From contig JASLDM010000030.1 in NCBI GenBank assembly GCA_030151565.1, positions 1 through 12,959 of the forward strand: 12,959 nucleotides of DNA, written 5' to 3'. Below the pieces are notes generated by a model. That model ran no database searches, was not told where the DNA came from, and saw only the letters and a program-made list of their open reading frames with translations. Below, piece after piece: positions 6,436 to 12,656 of this stretch. Both the position numbers and the translations under genes were made by a program. Every line of letters begins with the position of its first letter. Position 1 is the stretch's first letter. Source of the DNA: Flavobacterium sp. GTDB lineage: Bacteria; Bacteroidota; Bacteroidia; Flavobacteriales; Flavobacteriaceae.

Positions 6436-6465
6436 CAAATTTAAATCTTTTTCGAAAAACACAAA
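6436..6465 (-). promoter_or_regulatory. Distal promoter of the DAHP synthase gene
   Basis: Minus-strand TTTG (6465-6462) and TAAATTTG (6443-6436) are 18 bases apart, both elements matching the Bacteroidota consensus. The predicted start is near 6431, which coincides with the ATG of the 15-codon frame and leaves about 275 nt of leader before the DAHP synthase ATG. Confidence 0.5.
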
Positions 6466-6581
6466 CATTAGCTACGGCCTGTACATTTAATCGCCTAAGA
6501 TAAAATCTGCAATATCCCAGACTTTTCCTTTCAACAAATTAAATTTACGTAATTTTAGAGTAGAAAAATCAAACTAAAAAA

Positions 6582-7418
6582 ATGACGTTACTTACATTCA
6601 CTCTCATTCTTTTCTTTGGCGCATGCTTAGCTGGTTTTATCGGTTCCCTTTCTGGCTTAGGAGGAGGAATCATTATTATTCCTCTACTAACCGTTTTCTT
6701 AGGAGTTGACATTCATTACGCCATAGGCACTGCTTTAGTAGCTGTTATTGCAACCTCTTCTGGTTCTGCATCTGCTTACGTAAAAGAAGGTATTACCAAT
6801 ATGCGTCTAGGAATTTTTCTGGAAATAGCTACAACAGCTGGGGCCGTAATAGGTGCATTAATTGCTACAAATGCCCCTACTTCGGCACTAGCTATCATTT
6901 TTGGCTGTACATTAATTTTCTCATCTATCAATTCCTTGCGCAAAAAAGAAGATCATTTACTAAACCAATCAAGTCCTTTAGCAAAAAGACTTAAACTTCC
7001 TAGTAACTATCCTTTACCTAGTGGTCAACACGTTTCGTATGGTATCACCAACGTAATCGGAGGCTTCAGTATGATGGGAGTTGCCGGAATGATGTCTGGT
7101 TTACTTGGAATTGGTTCTGGAGCCTTTAAAGTTATCGCAATGGATTCTATAATGAAGCTCCCTTTTAAAGTATCAACAACCACGAGCAACTTCATGATGG
7201 GCGTAACGGCTATTGCAAGTTCTGTTATCTACATACAAAAAGGCTATATTGAACCAAGTATCTGCATGCCTGTAATCATTGGTGTATTAGTTGGTTCTAT
7301 GACTGGCGCAAAAATATTAGTAAGAGCAAACACACAAAAATTACGTGTTTTCTTTGCTCTATTAATTCTTGTCTTAGCGGCAAATATGATTTATAGCGGC
7401 ATTAACGGTAAAATATAG
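6582..7418 (+). CDS. TauE/SafE (TSUP) family membrane permease
   Basis: 278 residues with about eight hydrophobic segments. Two related signature segments show the internal duplication of this family: GSLSGLGGGIIIIPLL (21-36) and GMMSGLLGIGSGAFKV (169-184), each opening one half; TTTSNF (199-204) follows the second. A hydrophilic cytoplasmic linker lies at about 120-150. Characterised relatives export or import sulfite, sulfoacetate, sulfolactate or other small sulfur- or carbon-containing anions; the substrate cannot be read from this sequence, and no sulfur-metabolism gene is nearby. The ATG follows an A-rich stretch with no Shine-Dalgarno, as usual in this phylum. The gene is only 4 bp upstream of the DUF1634 gene, with which it is probably cotranscribed. 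Confidence 0.9.
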   Translation: MTLLTFTLILFFGACLAGFIGSLSGLGGGIIIIPLLTVFLGVDIHYAIGTALVAVIATSSGSASAYVKEGITNMRLGIFLEIATTAGAVIGALIATNAPTSALAIIFGCTLIFSSINSLRKKEDHLLNQSSPLAKRLKLPSNYPLPSGQHVSYGITNVIGGFSMMGVAGMMSGLLGIGSGAFKVIAMDSIMKLPFKVSTTTSNFMMGVTAIASSVIYIQKGYIEPSICMPVIIGVLVGSMTGAKILVRANTQKLRVFFALLILVLAANMIYSGINGKI

Positions 7419-7422
7419 AATT

Positions 7423-7812
7423 ATGACTACTACTTCATTCAACGACAAAGACTTCCAATCCATCATTGGCAATATACTCCGCTATGGAGTTTGGATAGCA
7501 TTAAGCATTGCTTTAATAGGAGGTGCTTTATTACTTTTTCAAGACAGCGACAAAATAGTTGACTTTAGCATTTTTACAGAAAATGACCGCAACATTATTC
7601 AGGTTTTACAAAGTATTACCCAAGGAGTTCTTCAAGGTCAAGGAGAAGCGATTGTTTTCCTAGGCATTCTATTCCTTTTTCTCACCCCTGTACTGCGAAT
7701 ATTACTATCACTGTATTCTTTTTACAAAGAGAAAGATTTTTTATACGTTGTAATCACAATCATTGTAATCCTCATTATTTTATTAAGTCTCACTTTCGGG
7801 TTTTCTCATTAA
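7423..7812 (+). CDS. DUF1634 membrane protein, partner of the TSUP permease
   Basis: 129 residues with three predicted membrane helices at about 20-39, 76-98 and 105-126. The family pattern is visible: a helix following ILRYGVW, the GEAIVFLGILFLFLTPVLRILLSLYSF segment with its Thr-Pro-x-x-Arg turn, and the EKDFLYVVITIIV helix. DUF1634 proteins are commonly encoded directly next to TauE/SafE permeases in bacteria and archaea, and that is the arrangement here (4-bp gap). This suggests an accessory subunit of the permease, but to my knowledge no biochemical role is established. No terminator follows; the gldA promoter begins 7 bp after the stop codon. Confidence 0.88.
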   Translation: MTTTSFNDKDFQSIIGNILRYGVWIALSIALIGGALLLFQDSDKIVDFSIFTENDRNIIQVLQSITQGVLQGQGEAIVFLGILFLFLTPVLRILLSLYSFYKEKDFLYVVITIIVILIILLSLTFGFSH

Positions 7813-7818
7813 AAGAAG

Positions 7819-7826
7819 TACATTTG
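7819..7826 (+). promoter_or_regulatory. gldA -7 element
   Basis: TACATTTG exactly matches TAnnTTTG and ends 22 bp before the gldA ATG, predicting a leader of about 18 nt. The -33 region is imperfect: TTTCG at 7794-7798 stands where TTTG is expected, 21 bases upstream. gldA may thus be transcribed both from here and by read-through from the permease genes. Confidence 0.5.
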
Positions 7827-7848
7827 TTTTTTAACCTTTTGAATATTT

Positions 7849-8745
7849 ATGGCGATTACTGTTTCAAATATCAATAAAACATATGGCGATCAAAAAGCCT
7901 TACAATCTGTTTCTTTTCATATCCCTACTGGAGAAATCGTTGGTTTTTTAGGCCCTAACGGAGCTGGAAAATCTACATTAATGAAGATACTAACTTCTTA
8001 TATCACCCCAGATTCTGGAGAAGCCTTTGTCAATGAATATGCCGTCGCTACAGACCCAAAAAAGGTTCAAAAAAGCATAGGCTATCTACCAGAACACAAC
8101 CCTTTGTATTTAGATTTATATGTGCGTGAATATTTAGCTTTTAATGCTCAAATCTACAAAGTTGACAAATCGCGCATAGAGGAAGTAATAGCCTTAACTG
8201 GCCTAACACCCGAAGCTCATAAAAAAATAAGCCAACTTTCAAAAGGATACCGTCAACGTGTTGGCCTTGCTACAGCTTTATTACACGACCCTGAAGTTTT
8301 AATTCTCGATGAGCCAACCACTGGCTTAGACCCAAATCAATTGGTTGAAATTAGAGAATTGATTAAAAATATAGGAAAAAATAAAACTGTTTTCCTTTCA
8401 ACACACATCATGCAAGAAGTAGAAGCAATATGCGAACGTGTAATCATTATCAAAAAAGGCCAGATTGTTGCGGACCAGCGTTTAGACCAACTCTTGGAAC
8501 AAAATGAAACACAACTAATCGCAGTTGAATTTGATTTTAAAATTGAAAAACAATTTATTGATCGAATTCCTAACCTTATTAGTGCGAATAACATTCATGA
8601 TACACAGTGGGAATTAGTCTTCCCTAAAGGAGAAGACATGCGAGGTGTAGTATTTGATTTCGCTAATGAAAATGGACTAAAAACCTTATCAATTCAAGTA
8701 AAAAATCAAAATCTGGAACATCTTTTTAGAGCGTTAACCAAGTAA
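7849..8745 (+). CDS. gldA: GldA, gliding-motility ABC transporter ATP-binding protein
   Basis: The 298 residues equal, as I recall it, the length of Flavobacterium GldA. The ATPase domain (about 1-215) contains Walker A GPNGAGKST (35-43), the signature SKGYRQR (131-137), Walker B LILDEPTTGLD (151-161) and the switch His186. The Q-loop has Glu (GYLPEHNPLY, 78-87) instead of Gln, which is usual in this exporter subfamily. A C-terminal region (about 220-298) with the FDFANENGLKTL segment is characteristic of GldA. In flavobacteria GldA works with the GldF and GldG membrane proteins and is needed for gliding; those are not in the window, and gldA standing apart from gldFG is normal. Its 3' end shares a bidirectional terminator with the convergent kinase gene. 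The organism need not glide merely because gldA is present. Confidence 0.96.
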   Translation: MAITVSNINKTYGDQKALQSVSFHIPTGEIVGFLGPNGAGKSTLMKILTSYITPDSGEAFVNEYAVATDPKKVQKSIGYLPEHNPLYLDLYVREYLAFNAQIYKVDKSRIEEVIALTGLTPEAHKKISQLSKGYRQRVGLATALLHDPEVLILDEPTTGLDPNQLVEIRELIKNIGKNKTVFLSTHIMQEVEAICERVIIIKKGQIVADQRLDQLLEQNETQLIAVEFDFKIEKQFIDRIPNLISANNIHDTQWELVFPKGEDMRGVVFDFANENGLKTLSIQVKNQNLEHLFRALTK

Positions 8746-8764
8746 ATTGATTCTTACTAAAATT

Positions 8765-8794
8765 AAAAAAGCGACCTTTAATCAGGTCGCTTTT
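8765..8794. terminator. Bidirectional terminator between gldA and the kinase gene
   Basis: Arms AAAAGCGACCT (8767-8777) and AGGTCGCTTTT (8784-8794) form an 11-bp perfect stem with a 6-base loop. Each strand reads GC-rich stem followed by T residues (TTTTATATT on plus; six T on minus from the A-run at 8765-8770), so it can end both converging transcripts. It is 19 bp after the gldA stop and directly next to the kinase stop. Confidence 0.92.
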
Positions 8795-8797
8795 ATA

Positions 8798-9412
8798 TTA
8801 AAATAATCCGTTTATTTCTGCATCAATTCTATTGATAATTTCTCCTAAATCTTCTGGATTACTAACAAAATCCATCTTATCTACATCGATAATCAAAAGC
8901 TTTCCTTTGTCATAAGTTTTGATCCAACTTTCGTAGCGTTCATTTAACTTATTAAGATAATCAATAGAAATCGAATTCTCATATTCACGTCCTCTTTTAT
9001 GAATTTGAGCCACTAAATTAGGAATAGAACTTCTCAAATAAATCAATAGATCTGGAGCACCTACTAGCTCTTCCATCATTTCGAATAAAGAACTGTAATT
9101 TTTAAAATCACGATTAGACATCAATCCCATAGCATGTAAGTTTGGGGCAAAAATATGTGCATCTTCATAAATCGTTCGATCCTGAATTGTAGCCACACCA
9201 CTTTTTCGAATCTGTAAAACCTGTCTAAAACGGCTGTTAAGAAAATAAATTTGTAAGTTGAACGACCAACGATCCATCTGATGATAAAAATCATCTAAAT
9301 AGGGATTATCAACAACATCCTCAAAATGAGGCTCCCACTTAAAGTGCTTAGCTAATAATTTTGTAAGCGTAGTTTTACCCGCTCCGATATTTCCTGCAAT
9401 TGCTATGTGCAT
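8798..9412 (-). CDS. Deoxynucleoside kinase
   Basis: 204 residues of the dNK family (deoxyadenosine/deoxyguanosine/deoxycytidine kinases), which phosphorylates salvaged deoxynucleosides with ATP. Motifs: P-loop GNIGAGKTT (7-15), Glu31 for the sugar 5'-hydroxyl, QDRTIYED (77-84) containing the DR(S/T) element, and the LID segment KRGREYE (139-145), whose arginines close over the phosphates. Base preference cannot be deduced safely. Its ATG overlaps the stop codon of the preceding secreted-protein gene by one base (TAATG), and it is the last gene of the operon with thyA and folA. Together these supply and recycle DNA precursors. Confidence 0.95.
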   Translation of the reverse strand: MHIAIAGNIGAGKTTLTKLLAKHFKWEPHFEDVVDNPYLDDFYHQMDRWSFNLQIYFLNSRFRQVLQIRKSGVATIQDRTIYEDAHIFAPNLHAMGLMSNRDFKNYSSLFEMMEELVGAPDLLIYLRSSIPNLVAQIHKRGREYENSISIDYLNKLNERYESWIKTYDKGKLLIIDVDKMDFVSNPEDLGEIINRIDAEINGLF

Positions 9413-10200
9413 TACGGTAATTTTATAGTGAAGTTACTCAGTTTATTTTGAGCAAAAATACTCAATTTTTGAGTGTTAAAAAAAAATCCGGAAGTGCTTT
9501 TTAAAGGCAGATCCAATCTATATGTTTTATTTTGTTTGATATCAACATAATACAATTCCCCATTCAATCTATATAAAAATGAATGTAAGTTTACTACAAA
9601 CAACGCGTCATATTTAGGGAGATAATATTCCAATACATTTTTTCCATAAATATTGATTGCTTTTAAATACCCTGTTTCTGTTACCCAATATAAATTATTA
9701 ACATCAGAAAAATAGGCAGTAACCTCTTCGTTCAAAAAACGATACAAGGTGTTTATTTTATGCTGTGTTGGTGAAAACCAAGCAACGGATTTCGAAACCT
9801 CATCAACAATCCAAAAACGATTTTTAATGCTTGTTCCTACAAAAATCACTTTATAACTAGGTAATAATTCAGAAAATGAAAACTGATTAATTACAGTTAA
9901 TTCCCGATCTAAAAGTACTAATGCATTAAAATCAGAATAAAAAACAGCTATTTGCATTGGATTCACAAAGTCCACCGATTGTATTTTACCCAATGTAGGC
10001 TCTTGAAAATCCTTTTTACTTAGGCCTTTTACTTTTCTAAGAATAGTTCCATCTAACCAATAATTTGAATCAAAAAGATCTTTTCCTAAGAATTCAGAAC
10101 CAAACTTCCGTTCTTTACCCACAAAATTTGTAGATACAACCTCTTGACCAAATAAAAACGGCGAAATGAGAAAACAAAAAAACAGTAAAAATCGAGACAC
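9412..10200 (-). CDS. Secreted protein of unknown function, possible beta-propeller
   Basis: I place the start at GTG 10200-10198, giving 262 residues. An ATG 54 bases further upstream (10254) is in frame but would overlap folA by 53 bases and bury the signal sequence; the GTG lies one base after the folA stop and gives a clean signal peptide (MSRF, hydrophobic LLFFCFLISPFLF, then GQE). The mature part is beta-rich with repeated short motifs such as NPMQIAVFYSDFNALVLLD, NRFWIVDEVSKSVAWF, NNLYWVTETGYLKAINIYG and GELYYVDIKQNKTYRLDL, the spacing expected of propeller blades; this is inference. It belongs to a type of flavobacterial protein usually annotated hypothetical. Its stop overlaps the kinase ATG. 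Its location among DNA-precursor genes does not explain an exported product. Confidence 0.83.
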   Translation of the reverse strand: MSRFLLFFCFLISPFLFGQEVVSTNFVGKERKFGSEFLGKDLFDSNYWLDGTILRKVKGLSKKDFQEPTLGKIQSVDFVNPMQIAVFYSDFNALVLLDRELTVINQFSFSELLPSYKVIFVGTSIKNRFWIVDEVSKSVAWFSPTQHKINTLYRFLNEEVTAYFSDVNNLYWVTETGYLKAINIYGKNVLEYYLPKYDALFVVNLHSFLYRLNGELYYVDIKQNKTYRLDLPLKSTSGFFFNTQKLSIFAQNKLSNFTIKLP

Positions 10201-10201
10201 C

Positions 10202-10690
10202 TTATTTTTTACGAATAAAAGTTTGAAAAGTAAACGCACAAGCGTGCTTATCATCTTTTGGATGATTTACTTCCGAAAGCAATTCCCAATCTTGCTCTAA
10301 GAGTTCTGGAAAAAAAGCATCTGCTTCATAATTATCATGAACCCTCGTTAGCTCTATTTTATCAGCTAATGGCAAAGCCAAAGCATAGATCTCTCCGCCT
10401 CCAATCACATAAACATCTTCCTGACTTTGAGTCAATTTTAATGCCTGATCTAATGAACTTACAGCAAAACAATTTTCAGGAACCTTATAATCTTCTTGAC
10501 GTGTAATAATCACGTGTTTTCGATTTGGAAGGGGCTTTGGAAAAGACTCAAAGGTTTTACGCCCCATAATAATATAGTGATGCGAGGTTAAGCTTTTGAA
10601 ATGCTTAAAATCATCTGGTAAATGCCATAGCATTTGATTATCCTTGCCCAAGGCATTATTTTCTGCAGCAGCAGCGATTAGAATTAGCAT
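10202..10690 (-). CDS. folA: Dihydrofolate reductase
   Basis: FolA reduces dihydrofolate to tetrahydrofolate with NADPH, restoring the cofactor that ThyA oxidises. The 162 residues follow the classic chromosomal type and align almost without gaps to E. coli numbering at the N-terminus: Trp22 and Asp27 in LWHLPDDF, GRKTFESF (43-50) with Thr46, the PLPNR segment (53-57) and VIGGGEIY (95-102) for NADPH. All catalytic and substrate-binding positions I can check are present, so it should be active and trimethoprim-sensitive in kind, though sensitivity cannot be judged from this. It starts 3 bp after the 2TM gene stop and ends one base before the GTG of the secreted-protein gene. Confidence 0.98.
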   Translation of the reverse strand: MLILIAAAAENNALGKDNQMLWHLPDDFKHFKSLTSHHYIIMGRKTFESFPKPLPNRKHVIITRQEDYKVPENCFAVSSLDQALKLTQSQEDVYVIGGGEIYALALPLADKIELTRVHDNYEADAFFPELLEQDWELLSEVNHPKDDKHACAFTFQTFIRKK

Positions 10691-10693
10691 AAA

Positions 10694-11095
10694 TTATTCT
10701 TTTATATCTTCTGATGTAGGCTTACTTTCCAATTGTTTTACTTCAATAGGTTTCTCAACCTCCAAAGGATACTCCTTAGCAATCTTAGCTTCTAATTCTC
10801 GTAATTTAACCTGTTGCTTTTTAACAAGCTTGTCTATCTGCTCGCGCTCCCATTTCTTATTCATGAACGAATCAACAATCAAAACATTAATTGCATGAAA
10901 CACGAAAAAAAATGCCCAAATAGCAATAGCCCAAGGATACCATTTAAATGCATTTGGATCTTGTGTTAAGAAAACATTGGAAACGTACATTAAAATACTT
11001 CCTAAAACAAAAACTACTAAATGGAAAAATAATAATTTCTTTTGTTTTACTCGCTTTCTAGCATCTTCATATAGTTCGTGTGGTATTGGCTCCAT
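10694..11095 (-). CDS. 2TM-domain membrane protein
   Basis: 133 residues. The YEDARKRVKQKKLLFFHLVVFV beginning, first membrane helix at about 21-42, KWYPWAIAIWAFFFVFHAINV second helix (about 51-73) with its conserved His67, fit the 2TM domain found in Bacteroidota, sometimes attached to histidine kinases. Residues about 78-112 are a charged, probable coiled-coil segment (Lys/Glu/Gln rich), followed by a Pro/Glu/Lys tail. Both ends are predicted cytoplasmic. The function is unknown. Its place between thyA (23-bp gap) and folA (3-bp gap) suggests only cotranscription. Confidence 0.9.
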   Translation of the reverse strand: MEPIPHELYEDARKRVKQKKLLFFHLVVFVLGSILMYVSNVFLTQDPNAFKWYPWAIAIWAFFFVFHAINVLIVDSFMNKKWEREQIDKLVKKQQVKLRELEAKIAKEYPLEVEKPIEVKQLESKPTSEDIKE

Positions 11096-11118
11096 AACGC
11101 TATTTGTTTAAATTGTTT

Positions 11119-11943
11119 TTATACAGAAACCGCTCCCTTAATTGCTGGATGCGGATCATAATCCTCTAAGATAAAATCTTCATACGTAAAATCAAAAATA
11201 TCTTTTACTTCTGGATTTAATTTCATTGTAGGCAGTTTCTTAGGATCCCTAGACAACTGCAACGCTACTTGTTCAAAATGATTATTATAGATGTGTACAT
11301 CTCCAAATGTGTGTACAAAATCTCCAAGTTCCAAATCACACACTTGAGCTACCATCATAGTAAACAGTGCATATGATGCAATATTAAAAGGCACTCCTAG
11401 AAAAACATCCGCACTTCGCTGATACAATTGACAAGAAAGCTTCCCTTCAGCTACATAAAACTGAAAAAAAGAATGACAAGGAGGTAAAGCAGCTTTTCCG
11501 TTTGCTACATTCTCAGAAAAGGAAAGAGTCGTATCTGGTAAAACACTTGGATTCCAAGCACTAACCATCATTCTTCTACTATTTGGATTATTCTTTAATG
11601 TATCTATAACTTCCTTGATTTGATCAATGTCCTCTCCATTCCAATTGCGCCATTGATACCCATAGACCGGTCCTAAATTCCCCTGTTCATCTGCCCATTC
11701 ATCCCAAATCTTTACGCCATTATCTTTTAGATATGCAATATTTGTATCCCCCTTTAAAAACCAAAGCAGCTCGTGAATAATAGACTTCAAATGCACTTTT
11801 TTTGTTGTAACTAAAGGAAAGCCTTTTGCTAAATCAAAACGCATTTGATGTCCAAATAAACTTTTTGTACCAGTACCTGTTCGATCTCCTTTTTGAACAC
11901 CGTTTTCTAAAATATCTTGTACTAAATTTAAATATTGTTTCAT
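11119..11943 (-). CDS. thyA: Thymidylate synthase
   Basis: ThyA methylates dUMP to dTMP with 5,10-methylene-tetrahydrofolate, releasing dihydrofolate for FolA. The 274 residues contain every diagnostic element: DRTGTGT (20-26) with the phosphate-binding Arg21, LLWFLKGDTN (59-68), WDEWADEQGNLGPVYGYQWR (80-99), the nucleophile Cys156 in LPPCHS, QLYQRSADVFLGVPFNIASY (172-191) with Arg176, Ser177, Asp179 and Asn187, and HTFGDVHIYNNH (211-222). The C-terminal IKGAVSV corresponds to the closing tail. It begins 4 bp after the bifunctional-nuclease stop codon. Presence of thyA rather than thyX agrees with the folA gene in the same operon. Confidence 0.99.
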   Translation of the reverse strand: MKQYLNLVQDILENGVQKGDRTGTGTKSLFGHQMRFDLAKGFPLVTTKKVHLKSIIHELLWFLKGDTNIAYLKDNGVKIWDEWADEQGNLGPVYGYQWRNWNGEDIDQIKEVIDTLKNNPNSRRMMVSAWNPSVLPDTTLSFSENVANGKAALPPCHSFFQFYVAEGKLSCQLYQRSADVFLGVPFNIASYALFTMMVAQVCDLELGDFVHTFGDVHIYNNHFEQVALQLSRDPKKLPTMKLNPEVKDIFDFTYEDFILEDYDPHPAIKGAVSV

Positions 11944-11947
11944 CTTC

Positions 11948-12568
11948 TTAACTGTCTCTTTTTGATATTTCGTCTCTTAATTTCGCTGCGCGTTCATAGC
12001 TCTCCGATTCCACTGCATCTGCCAACATTTTATTCAAATCAGATAAGCTAAACTCTTTTAACCCATTTCTAGGCTTACCCTCCTCCTCTAAAATCATTTC
12101 AGGAGTACTTTCTGTTCGCTCTACAACATTGTCAGAAGATTCGTCAGTTTCAGGCATATTCAAGATAATTCCTGCTTTCTCTAAAATGTCTTTATACGCA
12201 AAAATAGGTGCTTCAAAGCGAATTGCTAGAGCAATTGCATCTGAAGTTCGTGCATCTATAATTTCCTCCACGCCTTCGCGCTCACATATAATGCTTGAAA
12301 AAAACACACCATCTACTAATTTATGAATAATTATTTGCTTTACAACTATATTAAATCGATCAGCGAAATTTTTAAACAAATCATGCGTCAACGGTCTTGG
12401 CGGTTTAATCTCATCTTCAATTGCAATTGCAATTGACTGAGCTTCAAAAGCTCCAATTACAATAGGCAATTTTCGATTTCCGTCAACCTCATCCAAGATC
12501 AAAGCGTAAGCTCCATTTTGTGAATGACTATATGATATTCCTTTTATAGTTAATTTTACTAAACTCAT
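11948..12568 (-). CDS. Bifunctional nuclease (BFN) domain protein with C-terminal UVR motif
   Basis: 206 residues. The BFN (DUF151) domain spans about 1-138, with LPIVIGAFEAQSIA (34-47), PRPLTHDLF (57-65), DARTSDAIALAIR (105-117) and PIFAYKDIL (121-129). A low-complexity acidic linker (about 138-170) leads to a UVR motif (about 174-204, LNKMLADAVESESYERAAKLRDEI), the UvrB/UvrC-type helical hairpin. BFN domains have been reported to act as nucleases on DNA and RNA; the UVR motif usually mediates protein contact. The cellular role here is not known. It is the first gene after the etfA terminator and lies 4 bp before thyA, so it heads the DNA-precursor operon. Confidence 0.93.
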   Translation of the reverse strand: MSLVKLTIKGISYSHSQNGAYALILDEVDGNRKLPIVIGAFEAQSIAIAIEDEIKPPRPLTHDLFKNFADRFNIVVKQIIIHKLVDGVFFSSIICEREGVEEIIDARTSDAIALAIRFEAPIFAYKDILEKAGIILNMPETDESSDNVVERTESTPEMILEEEGKPRNGLKEFSLSDLNKMLADAVESESYERAAKLRDEISKRDS

Positions 12569-12581
12569 GGTTTTATTTTAT

Positions 12582-12632
12582 AAAAAAAGCAACTAGAACA
12601 AAGATAGTAATTTCTTTGCTCTAATTGCTTTT
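12582..12632 (-). terminator. Terminator of etfA
   Basis: Twenty-base arms (12585-12604 and 12613-12632) surround an 8-base loop. Eighteen positions are Watson-Crick; the other two become G-U pairs in the minus-strand RNA but A-C mismatches in plus-strand RNA. The minus-strand stem ends in seven T (12588-12582). This polarity shows that it serves etfA transcription, 25 bp after the etfA stop. Confidence 0.9.
12599..12606 (-). promoter_or_regulatory. Possible -7 element of the BFN-thyA-folA operon inside the terminator
   Basis: TATCTTTG on the minus strand is an exact TAnnTTTG match and would start transcription about 26 nt before the BFN ATG. No TTG lies 17-23 bases upstream (nearest is 31), and the box sits in the etfA terminator stem, whose sequence is already constrained by pairing. 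Only 13 bp separate the terminator T-tract from the BFN ATG, so if the operon has its own promoter it must overlap the terminator. Confidence 0.3.
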
Positions 12633-12656
12633 ATATACAAACGAGTGAAAACTAAT

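Larger units (their letters stand above)
6154..6581. other. Divergent intergenic region, 428 bp
   Basis: This spacer separates the minus-strand DAHP synthase from the plus-strand permease. I can support on the minus strand a distal promoter (6436-6465), a 15-codon aromatic-containing reading frame (6384-6431), a proximal -7-like box (6159-6166) and a small inverted repeat (6171-6184). No plus-strand promoter for the permease is clear; TAAATTTA (6540-6547) and TAATTTTA (6550-6557) each miss the consensus by one base and lack a TTG at the right distance. No intrinsic terminator with a solid stem is present: AAGATT/AATCTT (6365-6360 and 6334-6329) before a T-run has only a 6-bp weak stem and a 25-nt loop. 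One minus-strand frame is partly open over a long distance and is discussed under findings. Confidence 0.6.

Noticed and set aside
6423..6503. Plus-strand 26-codon frame in the divergent spacer
   Set aside because: Short, no promoter, no recognisable family; likely chance.
8337..8594. Minus-strand 85-codon frame within gldA
   Set aside because: Antisense to the ATPase domain of gldA, Ser/Ile-rich with no motif; a shadow frame.
10258..10898. Plus-strand frames antisense to folA and the 2TM gene
   Set aside because: They are mirror images of well-supported genes and have no independent evidence.
10694..11095. 2TM protein as a histidine kinase sensor
   Set aside because: The gene ends after a coiled-coil tail; there is no kinase domain and no response regulator nearby.
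12129..12326. Plus-strand 65-codon frame within the BFN gene
   Set aside because: It is antisense to the DARTSDAIALAIR region of the BFN domain and has no independent evidence.
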